From: Balneolaceae bacterium | Lineage (GTDB): Bacteria > Bacteroidota > Rhodothermia > Balneolales > Balneolaceae | NCBI GenBank assembly: GCA_034521495.1 | Contig: JAXHMK010000013.1 | Location: 32,736-96,735, forward strand | Length of the DNA: 64,000 bases | Reading direction: 5' to 3' | Shown: positions 25,633 to 36,374 of the stretch, in pieces | Position numbering within the stretch: the first letter of the stretch is position 1 | Layout of the letters: each line of letters starts with the position of its first letter | Translations under genes and position numbers: made by a program | Notes under the pieces: generated by a model | The model's database searches: none | What the model was told of the DNA's origin: nothing | The model's input: only the letters and a program-made list of their open reading frames with translations

Positions 25633-28600
25633 ATGGCCGAAAAGTCAGAAAATCAGACAACTAAAAAGGGAAAAAGTAAAAAATCTGAAAACTTATTTCC
25701 TGTTGTTGCTATTGGTGCCTCAGCGGGGGGGTTAACTCCTTTCAAAACATTACTCAGAGCCACCGGAGAAGAGCCCGGCATGGCTTTTATTTTTGTACAG
25801 CATTTAGATCCTGACCACGAGAGCCTGCTGCCCGAAATTCTTCGAAAAGAGACAAAAATGCCGGTAGCAGAGATGTCGGGTGAATGTAAAATTGAGCCCA
25901 ACCACGTCTATGTGATGCCCAGTAATAAATTGATGAGGGCAGAGGATGGTAAATTGCAGCTCACAGATCGGCCCGAAAAGAAAAAATCAGAACGTGTTCT
26001 TCCCGTCGACCTGTTATTTACAGCGCTGGCTGAAGTTTATGAATCACGTGCCATTGGAGTGGTACTGTCTGGCACGGCATCGGATGGCACCAAAGGGTTA
26101 AAAACCATAAAAGATGCAGGGGGCATAACATTTGCACAGAGTGTGGAGTCGGCAGAATATAATGGAATGCCCGGCAGCGCAATACATGCAGGGGTCGTTG
26201 ATTTTGTGCTACAACCGGAGGAGATTCCCAAAAAATTACTTGAGATAAAGCACTTCATTAAAACGGATGATGCTTTAGAGACCTCTTCGGACGATGATGA
26301 TGATGAGAGTGACTATATGCAAATTATCACCCTGTTGCGGGTTCGGAAAGGCACTGACTTTACCTATTACAAACAGACCACAATCCGCAGAAGAATACTT
26401 CGAAGGATGGCAATCAACAAAATTAAAAAGGTGTCCGCCTATCTTGACTATTTAAGAGAGAACAGAGAGGAACAAGATACCCTTTATAGCGATTTTTTGA
26501 TTCCGGTTACCTCATTCTTTCGTGACCCAAAAATATTTGAACATCTATCCAACCAATTTTTACCGGATCTTGTCGATAACATTCCCGATGATAAAACCGT
26601 ACGGGTATGGGTGGCAGGTTGCAGCACAGGCGAAGAGGCGTATACTCTGGCCATTCTGTTTAGAGAACTTTTAGAATCCCGAACAGTGGGAAACCCCGGA
26701 AAAAAAGTACAGATCTTTGCATCTGATCTAAGCGAATCCGCAATCGACCGGGCTCGTTTGGGTACGTATTCTACAACGGAATTGGCAGGGGTGTCTGAGC
26801 AACGGATTAAAAAGTACTTTACCAAAATCAAATGGAAATTTTCAGGTAAACCGGCAGATTAGGGATATGTGCGTTTTTGCCGTTCATAATTTCTTAAAAG
26901 ACCCTCCATTTGGTAAAATAGACCTGGTAAGCTGTCGTAATGTACTGATCTATTTTGAACCCTATCTGCAGAAAAAAGCACTGACCACATTTCATTATGT
27001 ACTAAACCAAAACGGGAAATTATTGCTCGGTAAATCGGAAACAACCAGCGGGGTTCCCGACCTTTTTTCTGAAGCTGCCAAAAGTGACAAAATATATTCA
27101 CGTAAAGAAGCATCCAGTAAGTTCGTGCAGGTGGTTAACCGGAGATCGGAACTTGATTATAATGAGAGAGAGAAATACAACACACGGGAAAAGAAGAGTC
27201 CCGACTTTCAAAAAACGGCAGACGAGTATTTGCTCAAAAATCATACCCCTGCCGGTGTAGTGGTAAATAAAGCGATGGATATTGTACAGTATCGGGGAAA
27301 AACCGGTCCATATTTAGAGCAAACGTCAGGGAAACCGAGCCATAATTTGATAGCACTGGCAGTGCCGGGCCTGGCTTTTGAACTGCGAAATGTTCTGCAT
27401 AAAGCAAAACAAGGGAATAAAGAAGTAAAAAAAGAGAACATCCCGATCAAGCTGAATGATGAAATCCATACGGTTTCCATCGAAGCTATTCCGCTTCCCA
27501 ATACCATAGATCCTCACTTTTTAATCCTGTTTCACGATACCTCTTCAGAAAAAAACAGACAAGAGTCTGAAACGGAAGACGCACAAACAGTCGAAGAACC
27601 GGATACCGACAAAGATGATCGCATTCAGCAATTAGAGCAAGAACTTGTTGACACAAGGGAGGACATGCGCAACATCACGGAAGATCAGGAAGTTGCCATT
27701 GAAGAGCTCCAGAGCGCCAACGAAGAGTTGATGAGCAGCAGTGAAGAGCTGCAGAGCCTGAATGAAGAGTTAGAGACCAGTAAGGAGGAGCTTCAATCCA
27801 CGAATGAAGAGCTGATTGTCCTGAACCAGGAAATGAACAGTTTAAATGAACAGTTAGAATCTGAAAGAAATTATTCTGAATCTATAGTTGCAAACATTCG
27901 CGGGCCGCTGCTGGTTCTGGATAAACACCTGCGGATAAGAACGGCAAACAAAGCCTTTTACAAAAAGTTTAAAGTAACTGAAGAGGAAACGATTGGGAGC
28001 CTGATTTATAACCTGAACAACAAGAAGTGGGATTTCCCTGAATTGAGAAAGCTACTTGAAGAAGTTATGACCGAAAAACAGGTTGTTGTGGATTATGAGG
28101 TTATTCATACTTTTCCCGATTTAGGCGAGATGCATTTGTTGCTAAATGCACGGGAGATTATCAAAGATGATGAATCAGATAATTTAATTCTGCTGTCGCT
28201 TGAAGATATTACCGAACAGGTAAAAGAGAGAGAAAAAAGGCGTGAAATCCAGGAGCAGTATACCAAAGAACTGGAAAAGAAAATAGAAGAACGGACTGTT
28301 GAGTTAAGAAATGCTATTGAAGAGCTCCGGGAAATGAACAAGGAATTGGTGGAAACAAATAAAGAGCTGGAAGCATTTACCTATATTTCCAGTCACGATC
28401 TGCAGGAGCCGCTCCGAAAAATTCAAACCTTTGCAGGTATGGTACTCGAAAAAGAGAATCAGAACCTTTCCGATAAGGGTAAAACCTATTTCAATATTAT
28501 GCGGAGCGCCGCAAAACGGATGCAGAAGCTTATTAATGATCTGCTTGAGTTCTCACGCCTCAACACGACAGAGAGAACGTTTGAGACCATAGATCTGGGT

Positions 28601-29089
28601 ACTATTATTGAAGAGGTTTTAGCAAACTTCAATGACGTTATTAAAGAAAAAAATGCCAATATTGAGCTGCAGGAAATGTGTGAGGCAGATGTTATCGTTT
28701 TTCAGTTCCGGCAACTGATGCACAATCTTATCAGCAATGCGCTTAAGTTTTCAAAACCCGGAGAAAGTCCTCATATAAGGATCAAAAGCAGTATTGTAAA
28801 AGGGAGTGAACTGAAGTCAAAAGGACTTTCCCCCGATCAAAACTACTGCCATGTTTCCGTGTCTGATAACGGTATCGGTTTGGATAAAAAATTCAAAGGA
28901 AAAATATTCGAGGTATTTCAAAAACTCCATTCAAAAGATGAATATCCGGGTACGGGAATCGGGCTGGCAACGGTGAAGAAAATTGTAAATCATCATAATG
29001 GAGAAATATTTGTTGATAGTGCCTTGAATAAAGGAACTACATTTGATATTTATATTCCTGCAGAGGCTCAAACATCGACCGAAAAATGA
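25633..29089 (+). pseudogene. CheB-CheR-PAS-histidine kinase hybrid, one frameshift
   Basis: Repaired length about 1151 residues. The N-terminal methylesterase domain (VVAIGASAGGLTPF, VQHLDPDHESLL, VVLSGTASDGTKG) is followed by CheR methyltransferase: TTIRRRILRRMA, VWVAGCSTGEEAYTLAI (SAM-binding) and, after an extra A in the run at 26830-26832, IDLVSCRNVLIYFE. A coiled coil with ELQSANEELMSSSEELQSLN repeats leads to a PAS domain, then a kinase core with SSHDLQEPLRKI, HNLISNALKFS, DNGIGLD and GTGIGLATV. Such hybrids couple methylation-type and phosphotransfer functions; targets here are unknown. It overlaps the next gene by ATGA. Confidence 0.85.
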
Positions 29090-29538
29090 AAACTCCAAAA
29101 GCTCCACTTCGTGTCCTTCTAACCGATGATGATGAGGACGACAGGCTTATTTTTAAAGAGATCCTGGATGAGATGGATAAGGATATCATCGTCCGGATGG
29201 TGAATGATGGCAAACAGCTGATGGATTTTCTCGCAACCGAAAATAAACCACTTCCCCACATTATCTTCCTGGATCTCAATATGCCGACTATGAACGGATT
29301 AGAATGTCTGAAGGAGATCAGAAATGATGACAGGTATAGCGATATTTCCATTGCAATCTATTCTACTTCAATCTCTGAAAAGGATATTGAAGAGACGTTT
29401 CTGCATGGAGCCAATATCTATATCACCAAACCGGCTGCTTATAGTGAACTCAAAAAAGTATTGAAAAAATCTCTTACTGCTGTTCGTATGAACCTGAATT
29501 CTGAATTAGATAGGTCAAATTTTGTGCTTAAGATTTAG
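29086..29538 (+). CDS. Single-domain response regulator coupled to the hybrid kinase
   Basis: 150 residues, starting in the ATGA overlap with the hybrid kinase stop, so translational coupling is likely. Acidic pocket TDDDEDD, phospho-acceptor Asp in IFLDLNMPTMNG near residue 65, Ser in YSTS, Lys in YITKP. Related to the receiver at 24843 (shared C-terminal FVL/FIL ending), which suggests duplication. Probable direct target of the kinase. Confidence 0.9.
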   Translation: MKTPKAPLRVLLTDDDEDDRLIFKEILDEMDKDIIVRMVNDGKQLMDFLATENKPLPHIIFLDLNMPTMNGLECLKEIRNDDRYSDISIAIYSTSISEKDIEETFLHGANIYITKPAAYSELKKVLKKSLTAVRMNLNSELDRSNFVLKI

Positions 29539-29559
29539 TTTCATGCCGTTGTCGGCTTC

Positions 29560-29611
29560 CGGGGATCCTGAATCAAGTTTAGGATGACGTACACGGTTTT
29601 GCAAAGCCTCC
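29560..29611. mobile_element. Fragment D of the GARGGCTTTGCAAAAC element family
   Basis: Only one half is left (GGGGATCCTGAATCAAG through TTTTGCAAAGCCTCC). It ends exactly where the toxin reading frame stops, so its insertion or a later deletion removed most of that gene. Confidence 0.6.
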
Positions 29612-29679
29612 TAAGAATGAAAGTGATCATTTTGGTTCAAAAATGCTACAATTGGGCCAGTATCAATTAGTACTTTCAC
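29611..29679 (-). pseudogene. N-terminal remnant of a PIN-domain (VapC-type) toxin
   Basis: GTG at 29679 overlaps the antitoxin stop (GTGA) and gives VKVLIDTGPIVAFLNQNDHF, then HS and a stop at the edge of a repeat element. The first PIN Asp (LIDTGP) and the AFLNQNDHFH start are typical of VapC. A whole toxin is about 130 residues. The rest is not found on the far side of the element, so the toxin cannot function. Confidence 0.7.
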
Positions 29680-29939
29680 CGCCCAAAATCTTTCATGTGA
29701 GCTGGATTTATAGAAAGATCACCCGGTCCGTTAACAGAACCTGACAAGTGTTCAATACCATGTAAAAATGAGTTTTTTGGGGCGGGCCCGGTGTTTTCTC
29801 TTGTTTTTTCTTCAATCAAATCCATAACGGCCTGTTTTTGGGTAACCCCTTGCCGCCGTGCTAACATTCGGATTTTTTCTTTCTGTTCAGGTGTCAGCTT
29901 CATGCCAAACCAAACGGTTTTATCTTTCGTTTTACTCAT
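29676..29939 (-). CDS. VapB-like antitoxin, now without its toxin
   Basis: 87 residues. The N-terminal half looks like a ribbon-helix-helix (WFGMKLTPEQKEKIRMLARR, then QGVTQKQAVMDLI). The C-terminal half (FLHGIEHLSGSVNGPGDLSI) ends HMKDFGR, like antitoxin tails that block PIN toxins. It would repress its own operon. The downstream toxin frame is cut after 22 residues. Confidence 0.7.
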   Translation of the reverse strand: MSKTKDKTVWFGMKLTPEQKEKIRMLARRQGVTQKQAVMDLIEEKTRENTGPAPKNSFLHGIEHLSGSVNGPGDLSINPAHMKDFGR

Positions 29940-30642
29940 CAGAACAAGTGTTAATTAGATTGCAACTAGAATCTAAACGTTGCAACAAAAATGAAAGTAT
30001 TTAAAATAAGCCCTTTATTCATAGCAGTTTTACTGTTCTCCCCACTTTCTCTGTGAACTTTTTTAGATGCCCCCTATCCCTGCATTGCTGCAATACTGAT
30101 TTTAAGATTATCCAACGTCCTTTCCGTTGTTTAACAACATATATAAAACCAGATTGGAATAGCCACTAAATAACATAGTGCAGTGCGCTCTGCCATAAAT
30201 GAAAGCCCTGCCACGAAGTGATCCCCGGGGGAAAGGGGCGCAATCCAGACAAAACATTGCCTATTTTTATAACATAAAAACAAGTTAAACCTGGGTTTTC
30301 ATACCCACATAAACCTGTTTGGCTACCGACGGATCAACATAGCCAATTTTTTTTGGTTCATTCATTTAGATTACAAACACTCATGCCGGTTGAATCGCCT
30401 TATCATAAAAGCCGCATATCTACATTCGGTGAGATATTTATCCCCCGGAATTGGCGGCCCGGGTTCTTACACTTATTCTGAAAATGTTACATCCTTTACG
30501 GATTTTGACCGGCAGCTTTTTAATTGGCGGATTCTGCAATATATTGAAATTCTAAATGGTAGATTCAAGGTTCACGCTTTCTATTTATGAATCTTTCTAT
30601 CGATACAACTCAACATTAATAAATAAGTCAAGAGCTTCTTCT
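29940..30642. other. Non-coding gap
   Basis: No convincing gene. An open frame at 30390-30590 has composition like the surrounding gap and no motif. No repeat family from elsewhere in the window is seen here. Confidence 0.5.
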
Positions 30643-30801
30643 ATGGATATTATAAAAATCATTTTTGCAATCATTCTGCCACCTCTCGGAGTCTTTTTGG
30701 AAGTTGGAATAACCGGGGCTTTTTGGTTAAATATTTTACTAACGATCCTTGGCTTTATCCCGGGCATTATCCATGCGGTGTGGGTGATTGCCAAAAACTG
30801 A
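30643..30801 (+). CDS. YqaE/Pmp3-family small membrane protein
   Basis: 52 residues: MDIIKIIFAIILPPLGVFLE, then VGITGAFWLNILLTILGFIPG and IIHAVWVI. The LPPLGVFLE motif and second helix with GFIPGIIHA define Pmp3/UPF0057. ATG 30643 is chosen because the family starts here; the frame opens 29 codons earlier. Members help hold membrane potential under salt or cold stress in eukaryotes; bacterial role is unproven. Confidence 0.92.
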   Translation: MDIIKIIFAIILPPLGVFLEVGITGAFWLNILLTILGFIPGIIHAVWVIAKN

Positions 30802-30873
30802 TATTCTGAATAAAATCTACCGGAACACAGGACATTAGTCGTGAGCTATTGTAATTATCATTGAACAGAGGGT

Positions 30874-32271
30874 ATGTATTATAAAAAACTTCACTTATAT
30901 GGTGTTTTTTTCTTGCTGGTCGCCATCGCTTTACCGGCTTTGGTATCGGCACAAGGTGACGACCAGACCTTACCGCCGGAAAGTACTTTTGAAACATCCG
31001 TACCGGAACAGGTAGATGTTCGTCCCGAGGCATCAGATTTCGAGATCCGGGAGCGCCTGAGTGGAATATTAGCTGCAACAGGCTGGTTTGTGGACACAGA
31101 AGTGGAGGTGAACGATGGGGTTGTGTTTCTCCGGGGTTCAACAGAGACCGATGATTTCAAGCGATGGGCCGGAGAACTCGCCAGTAATACACAGGATGTT
31201 ACTGCGGTTGTCAATCAAATACAGATAACGGAACCTGATATTTGGAATTACGAACCCGCGTTTACCGGTATGCAGGAACTGTGGCGAAGCATTATGCGAG
31301 CGATTCCCTTTTGGGTTTTTGGACTGTTCGTTGTCGTTATATTCTGGGGCCTCTCATTACTTGTAGCCAAAGCCACCCGCGGATATTTAAAGAAACGGGA
31401 GATGAATATTCTGTTGCAGGATATTGCCGCAAGAGGCGTGGCTGTATTGGTATTTCTTATAGGACTGTATATAGTTTTTCATATTGCTGATTTAACCAGT
31501 GTAGCACTTACGGTTCTTGGGGGTACTGGCCTGCTGGGTATTGTCTTAGGGATTGCATTTCGGGATATCACCGAAAATTTCCTGGCCAGTATTTTTCTGA
31601 GTGTACAAAATCCTTTTCACGCCGGTGATCTTGTGGAGATTAACGGCACTACCGGTTTTGTTCAGCGCCTTACAGTTCGCGCGACATTGCTTATGACGCT
31701 GGATGGCAACCACATACAAATTCCGAATTCGACGGTCTACAAAAGCAGTATTCTCAATTTTACAAGCAATCCCAACCAGCGAACAACATTTACTATTGGT
31801 ATCGGGTATGACGATAGTATCACCGCAGCCCAGGAAATAGGCGCAAAAATATTAGAGGAGCATCCCGCGGTTCTAAAAGAACCGGAGGCCTGGATTCTGT
31901 TAGATAAACTGGCCACTTCGACCGTTAACATACAGTTTTATTTTTGGGTAAATGCCCAAAAACATAACCTGCTTAAAGTGAAGTCATCGTTGCTACGGCT
32001 GATAAAAACAGCGTATCAGGAAAAAGGAATCTCTATGCCTGATGAAGCGAGAGAGATGGTCTTTCCAAACGGTGTACCTGTACAGATAAGCCGGGAATCT
32101 GAAATACCTGCAGAAAGAGTAGTTAAAAAAGAGCCTGAAACGCAACCATCCAAAGACTCCAAAGTGTCGACAGTTGGAGAGGGAAAATTGGAAAGCAATG
32201 ATGAAGAAATTCGGGAGCAGGCTCGCCAATCCCGATCACCGGAAGAAGGTAAGGACCTTCTAAAAACCTAG
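30874..32271 (+). CDS. Mechanosensitive channel (MscS type) with periplasmic BON domain
   Basis: 465 residues. Signal peptide to about 26 (LPALVSAQ), a BON domain about 50-115 (IRERLSGILAATGWFVDTEV), three membrane helices about 140-235, the last with Gly/Ala-rich pore pattern (LTVLGGTGLLGIVLGIAFRD), then the MscS beta domain (NPFHAGDLVEI, TLDGNHIQIPNSTVY). A C-terminal charged tail of about 70 residues is variable. Opens on membrane tension to release solutes in osmotic downshock. BON probably binds lipid. Confidence 0.9.
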   Translation: MYYKKLHLYGVFFLLVAIALPALVSAQGDDQTLPPESTFETSVPEQVDVRPEASDFEIRERLSGILAATGWFVDTEVEVNDGVVFLRGSTETDDFKRWAGELASNTQDVTAVVNQIQITEPDIWNYEPAFTGMQELWRSIMRAIPFWVFGLFVVVIFWGLSLLVAKATRGYLKKREMNILLQDIAARGVAVLVFLIGLYIVFHIADLTSVALTVLGGTGLLGIVLGIAFRDITENFLASIFLSVQNPFHAGDLVEINGTTGFVQRLTVRATLLMTLDGNHIQIPNSTVYKSSILNFTSNPNQRTTFTIGIGYDDSITAAQEIGAKILEEHPAVLKEPEAWILLDKLATSTVNIQFYFWVNAQKHNLLKVKSSLLRLIKTAYQEKGISMPDEAREMVFPNGVPVQISRESEIPAERVVKKEPETQPSKDSKVSTVGEGKLESNDEEIREQARQSRSPEEGKDLLKT

Positions 32272-32557
32272 CGGCCACTGTCATGATCATTACTCCTTAT
32301 GTATCCCATTATTCAACTTACAGATCAAACAAGACAAATTTCGGAGAACTCCTCACCAGATGAGTATTGATTTCACCCAAATTTTATGTTTTGCCTAAAT
32401 CAAGTAATGATCATCCCCCATTGCCCCCTTAAAGGGACACTCTTCAAAACAAGTTCAATTGGTAAACGCATAAAAACAACAATACCAGATTCAATAAAAA
32501 TAGTCTGAGTTTAAATCTAATAGGAAAAAACATGGATGATACAAAAAAATAAGTATT

Positions 32558-32710
32558 ATGGGTGCAACGGTTATCGTGGGCTTTGCAATGAATGAGGTTG
32601 CACGTAATGGATGGATGAAATTATATAATGAAGAACCCCCTTCCACTCATCCGTCTGAAGAAATTAATTGGAAAAAGTGGTTCTGTGGAGCATCGTTACG
32701 TGTACTGTAA
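32558..32710 (+). CDS. Small DUF4235-like protein, possibly frameshifted at its start
   Basis: 50 residues (MGATVIVGFAMNEVARNGWM, later EEPPSTHPSEEINWKKWF). The hydrophobic GATVIVGF start followed by a W-K-Y and PP segment recalls DUF4235. A further start at 32532 (MDDTKK) would join if one A were added to the run of seven A near 32545, another homopolymer. The family usually has a second helix, which is missing here. Weak call. Confidence 0.35.
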   Translation: MGATVIVGFAMNEVARNGWMKLYNEEPPSTHPSEEINWKKWFCGASLRVL

Positions 32711-32834
32711 TAAGTTCTGCAAAGCTCGCTACAGAACGGTACTTCACGCTTAAACTAAATCGTAAAATAATTTATAGTTACAAAGTGCTGCATCTATTGG
32801 AAAAAATTATAACCCAATCTGAAAACATACAATT

Positions 32835-33271
32835 ATGAATAAAAAGGGATCTATTATCATTATTGAAGATGACACTGGAGACCAAGTTGTTATAAGTGAA
32901 ATCTTCGAGGAACTGGATTACGATAATCCGATAATCTTTTTGATGACAGTGAAGAAGCATTAAAATACTTGGAAATCACAGAGGATGAACCCTTTCTTGT
33001 GTTATCTGATATAAATATGCCAAAATTAAACGGCATGGAGTTGCGGGAAAAAATTCACAATAACGAAGACTTGAGGCGAAAATCTATTCCCTACCTTTTC
33101 TTTACAACAAGTGCAGAGCAACAGCATGTTATTGATGCTTATTCAAGATCAATACAGGGGTTCTTTGTTAAATCGAACAGTTATGAAAAGACCAAAAAAA
33201 CGATAGTAAAAATTGTAGAATACTGGCAAGAGTGCGAATCGCCCCATTATATCAAAAATGTTCAACAATAA
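32835..33271 (+). pseudogene. Single-domain response regulator, one-base deletion
   Basis: Frame 1 from ATG 32835 (MNKKGSIIIIEDDTGDQVVI) contains the acidic pair. One T lost in the run at 32937-32941 shifts the frame; restoring it gives DNPIIFFDDSEEALKYLE, then LVLSDINMPKLNGMEL with the phospho-acceptor Asp, FFTTSA, and FFVKSNSYEKT. The repaired length is about 145. The conserved core is whole when repaired, so this may be a consensus error. Confidence 0.8.
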
Positions 33272-33343
33272 CGGTTTTAAACTTCTGCCAATAATGTCTG
33301 GAAAGACGCCGGTATGCTGTCAGATCTCACCCACACCACTTTA

Positions 33344-33757
33344 GAGAAGTTACCCCGAAATTTTTACTTCTTGAACTGTAAGTTCAATAAATTCATAAGG
33401 ATAACTTTTTAAACAAGTGGAAATGCTCTTTGTTTGAAAGAAGACTACATAATAAGCCCCGAGGGGCGTCATCAATAGCATGGGGTGAAACCCTATGAAA
33501 AATAACGCATTTCATTCGATCAGCCCTGAAAGGGCGTAAGCCCAAGAGATTGTCAGAGGAAAGCTTACGCCCTTTCAGGGCTACACAATTCCTATGATTC
33601 CCAATACATAGGACTCCGTCCTATGCTATTGATGACGCCCCTTCGGGGCTTTTGATCGCAAAAACTCCTTGGTCCCGACGGTTCGGGACGTTTCAAAAAC
33701 CGAGACAAATTTCATCGTCATTGCTAATTATTTGCTTAAAAAATGGGGTAACTCCTC
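33344..33757. mobile_element. Gene-less TIR element, GAGAAGTTACCC family, copy 3 with nested palindrome
   Basis: 414 bp. Starts GAGAAGTTACCCC and ends GGGGTAACTCCTC (inverse with one mismatch). ACCACTTTA flanks both sides (33335-33343 and 33758-33766), a 9-bp duplication. Its interior differs from copies at 11134 and 56315 and contains the nested repeat 33454-33651. Confidence 0.78.
33454..33651. repeat. Palindromic repeat nested in the element at 33344
   Basis: AAGCCCCGAGGGGCGTCATC at 33454 continues ATAGCA. Its inverse at 33624-33651 matches at 27 of 28 positions with one gap. A second internal pair (CAGCCCTGAAAGGGCGTAAG and its inverse) gives a nested hairpin. This repeat style is common in Bacteroidota genomes. 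No gene. Confidence 0.6.
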
Positions 33758-33795
33758 ACCACTTTAGGCTTGACATTACACTAATATTATAGTGT

Positions 33796-35281
33796 TCACT
33801 CCGGCACCCAGACCGACACGGAACCAGCCGGGCAACAAAATTCAGCCCATCCACTCTCGTTTGTCGTTACCGTTCCATCTATATGGTTTGTAATATCAAC
33901 GTAGGTTGTATCAGGGGAGCCTGTCTCCATATTCTTTCTACCTTCTTCTCCATTGCTGAGCAAAACGGCCATTCCACGCTGCTCCCCATGTTCTCCTTTA
34001 TTCCCCATTCGTGTCCAGCCGATACAGTTTGGATGATCAAAATAATCATTCTGCTCATCGTGGGCATATTCTCTTCGGACAAATAAGAACTGGTCAATTA
34101 ACCATTGATGCGAAGCCATCGACACCTCATGTTCATTTCCATCATTGCCTTTATCTTTATAATCAGCGCCGTAGTAATCGGCCGCAAAAACACAGGGATA
34201 TCCATCTTTTCGTAAAAGTATCATTGCATAAGCCAACGGCTTAAACCAGGATTCAACTATGGATTCAAGAGACTGCAGCGGCTGGGTATCGTGATTGCTG
34301 ACAAGAGTAACGGCATGATTTGGATGATCTTCAACAAGGGTATTATTGAAAATTGTCGACAGGTCAAAATCTTCACCTTCTTTGCCGGCACGTGCAAAAT
34401 TAAAATGCAATTTCACATCAAAAAGCATCATGCTCCCTTCTGTTTTTTTGATAAAGTGATCTAATGAATCGCTCTCACCCGACCAGTACTCGCCCACAGC
34501 AAACAGATCTTTACCGGTGTGATAGCGAACATGCGCCAGCCAATCAAGAAAAAAATTGGATCTTACGTGCTTTACGGCATCAAAACGGAAACCATTAACG
34601 CCTGTAGTTTCCATGAACCATTCTCCCCAATAGAACAGCTCTTTTTGCACATCGGGATTATTGATATCGAGATTACAACCCATCAGGTAATCAAAATTTC
34701 CCTTTTCCGCGTCTACACTTTCATCAAATACTTTCCCTTCAAACAGGTAGATCGCATCTGTTTCATCTTCGAGTGCGTTATAATCGGCTGCGTTAAAATG
34801 CCACCAGTGCCACTTAAGTTCGGAGTATTTATTATTTCGCCCCGGGAAATTGAAATGTGTCCAGGCCTTAATTTCCTGCAATTCTCCTGATGGGTTCCTT
34901 TCTGTTTTCGGGATTGTATGGAGTGGCTTTAAACTCTTCAGCTTCATCAGCGCCAAGCCTGTGATTAAACACAACATCGGCGTACACCTGTATTCCTGCT
35001 TCTTGTGCAGCCTTTATGCCTGCCAGGTACTCCTCGCGCGTACCGTATTTCGTTCGAACGGACCCTTTCTGATCGAATTCTCCCAGGTCAAAGAGATCAT
35101 AGACTCCATAGCCTACATCATATCCTCCCGCTGCACCTTTATAGGACGGCGGCAGCCAAACAGCAGTTATACCGGCTTCAGCCAGTGCTTTTGCATTTTC
35201 TGCCAATTGTTTCCACAAAGCTCCATCAGCAGGAGTATACCAGTGGAAATACTGCATCATCACACCGTTAGACGTCTCCAT
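33796..35281 (-). pseudogene. Cytoplasmic alpha-amylase (GH13), copy 1, frameshifted
   Basis: The same protein as at 44465 with the ancestral C-terminus (WAEFCCPAGSVSVWVPE). An extra G at 34889 breaks the frame after ENRKEPI; copy 2 lacks that base. Catalytic regions are present: VYADVVFNHR, GFRFDAVKHV (nucleophile Asp), AVGEYW (acid Glu) and VSNHDTQ. No signal peptide, so intracellular, hydrolysing alpha-1,4-glucans. Copy 1 keeps the right tail but has the frameshift; copy 2 has the frame but a replaced tail. Confidence 0.88.
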
Positions 35282-35592
35282 ATTGACCTATTTCATGTAA
35301 GTTTTTTAGGCTTCGAATCTTAATATCGGTTCGCCAATTTGATTTAAATCGTCATTTTAAATGTAGGGCTCTTGATACTTTTAAATGTTACACAGTTATG
35401 GTATCAGTTACATGTTTTACATGTTCCATTTTGGATAACCTCGAAATTAAACCACTTATGATTAATAACGAGATGTGAATTATGTAATTATTTATTCATA
35501 AAGTGTAAATCAATTCCCTTTCCGTTTAATTAGTATCAAGTCTAACCCCGTTATTTTAACCTGTGATACTCTTCCTTCAAATTAATTAAACG

Positions 35593-35796
35593 ATGTCGAT
35601 AGACTTCAGGATCAGCCTAAAAAGAATTATTCTGGCAGTTGCAGGCATACTCGTTCTGTTCCTGATGGGTACGGTTGTGTACTTCATTGCCGCTCTTGCA
35701 AATTTGCGAATAACAGAAGAGGACGTCAATAACCGATCATTGTGCAACAAGATCTCAGGCTGGGCAATTTCAAAAGTGCTGGGGCCTTATATTTGA
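35593..35796 (+). CDS. Small single-TM protein, copy 1
   Basis: 67 residues, identical in both copies of the duplication: a basic start (MSIDFRISLKR), one membrane helix (IILAVAGILVLFLMGTVVYF), then a short polar tail with RITEEDVNNRS. No family recognised. It may be a full small protein or the front of something shortened. Nothing else is seen in the A/T-rich 35282-35592 gap. Confidence 0.5.
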   Translation: MSIDFRISLKRIILAVAGILVLFLMGTVVYFIAALANLRITEEDVNNRSLCNKISGWAISKVLGPYI

Positions 35797-35938
35797 TCCC
35801 GAAAACAGTTAAAACATGGGTTTGATTTCTAATATGTCTAATAGTATCGATGAAAGTCCCCTCCTTTCCTGTTTTGAAGGTTATCATAATCTCAACAGCA
35901 TCAAATAAAACCGTTCCTGACGTACCTTGTCCATCCTT

Positions 35939-36243
35939 TCATTTGCGATAGCTGATATTTCCATCACTCAGGGAAAGGCTGTCAAGGGTCACGCTAAAGG
36001 GCAGGTTTGAGAATTGGGTGTTGATAAGAGGACGTTCATTCTTGGGTTTATCAGGATGGTTTTTGTCACGGGAAATCTCTAAATCAAGCTTTTGAACGGT
36101 AAAATTCCGGGCTTTAAAATGTCTGTTTGCAATCAACTCATCAACATCTAATGCATGTAATTAACCAGAGCAAAACCAGAATGAATATTGTTCCGAATAA
36201 CCATCGGACCTTCTGCGATTTATCGGTTTTTTCTTTATTCAAA
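35939..36243 (-). pseudogene. N-terminal remnant of a large AsmA/DUF748-like protein, copy 1
   Basis: From TTG 36243 the first frame codes a TM segment (VRWLFGTIFILVLLWLITC) then stops. A shifted frame continues LDVDELIANRHFKARNFTVQ and SNLPFSVTLDSLSLSDGNIS before TGA at 35939. The anchor followed by an LPF-DSL-DGNISY segment is typical of the start of AsmA/DUF748-like envelope proteins. The large C-terminal bulk is gone. The same remnant exists in copy 2, so it decayed before the duplication. Confidence 0.45.
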
Positions 36244-36374
36244 GGTTAATGATTAGGTGGTTGATTTAGGAATTCACAAATTAAAATCTGAAAGTGACAC
36301 TCTTTTTTACGGCATTTACAAGATTTACAATTACCCTGTGAATATTAAATGTCATCCTATGAAATAACTATTTA

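Noticed and set aside
3123..33271. Programmed ribosomal frameshifting to explain the broken genes
   Set aside because: The breaks lie at different kinds of runs in unrelated genes without slippery heptamers plus stem structure; error or decay is simpler.
34519..35323. Plus-strand frames of up to 157 codons within amylase copy 1, and a 267-codon frame in copy 2 (45164-45967)
   Set aside because: Opposite-strand shadows of a strongly conserved GH13 gene.
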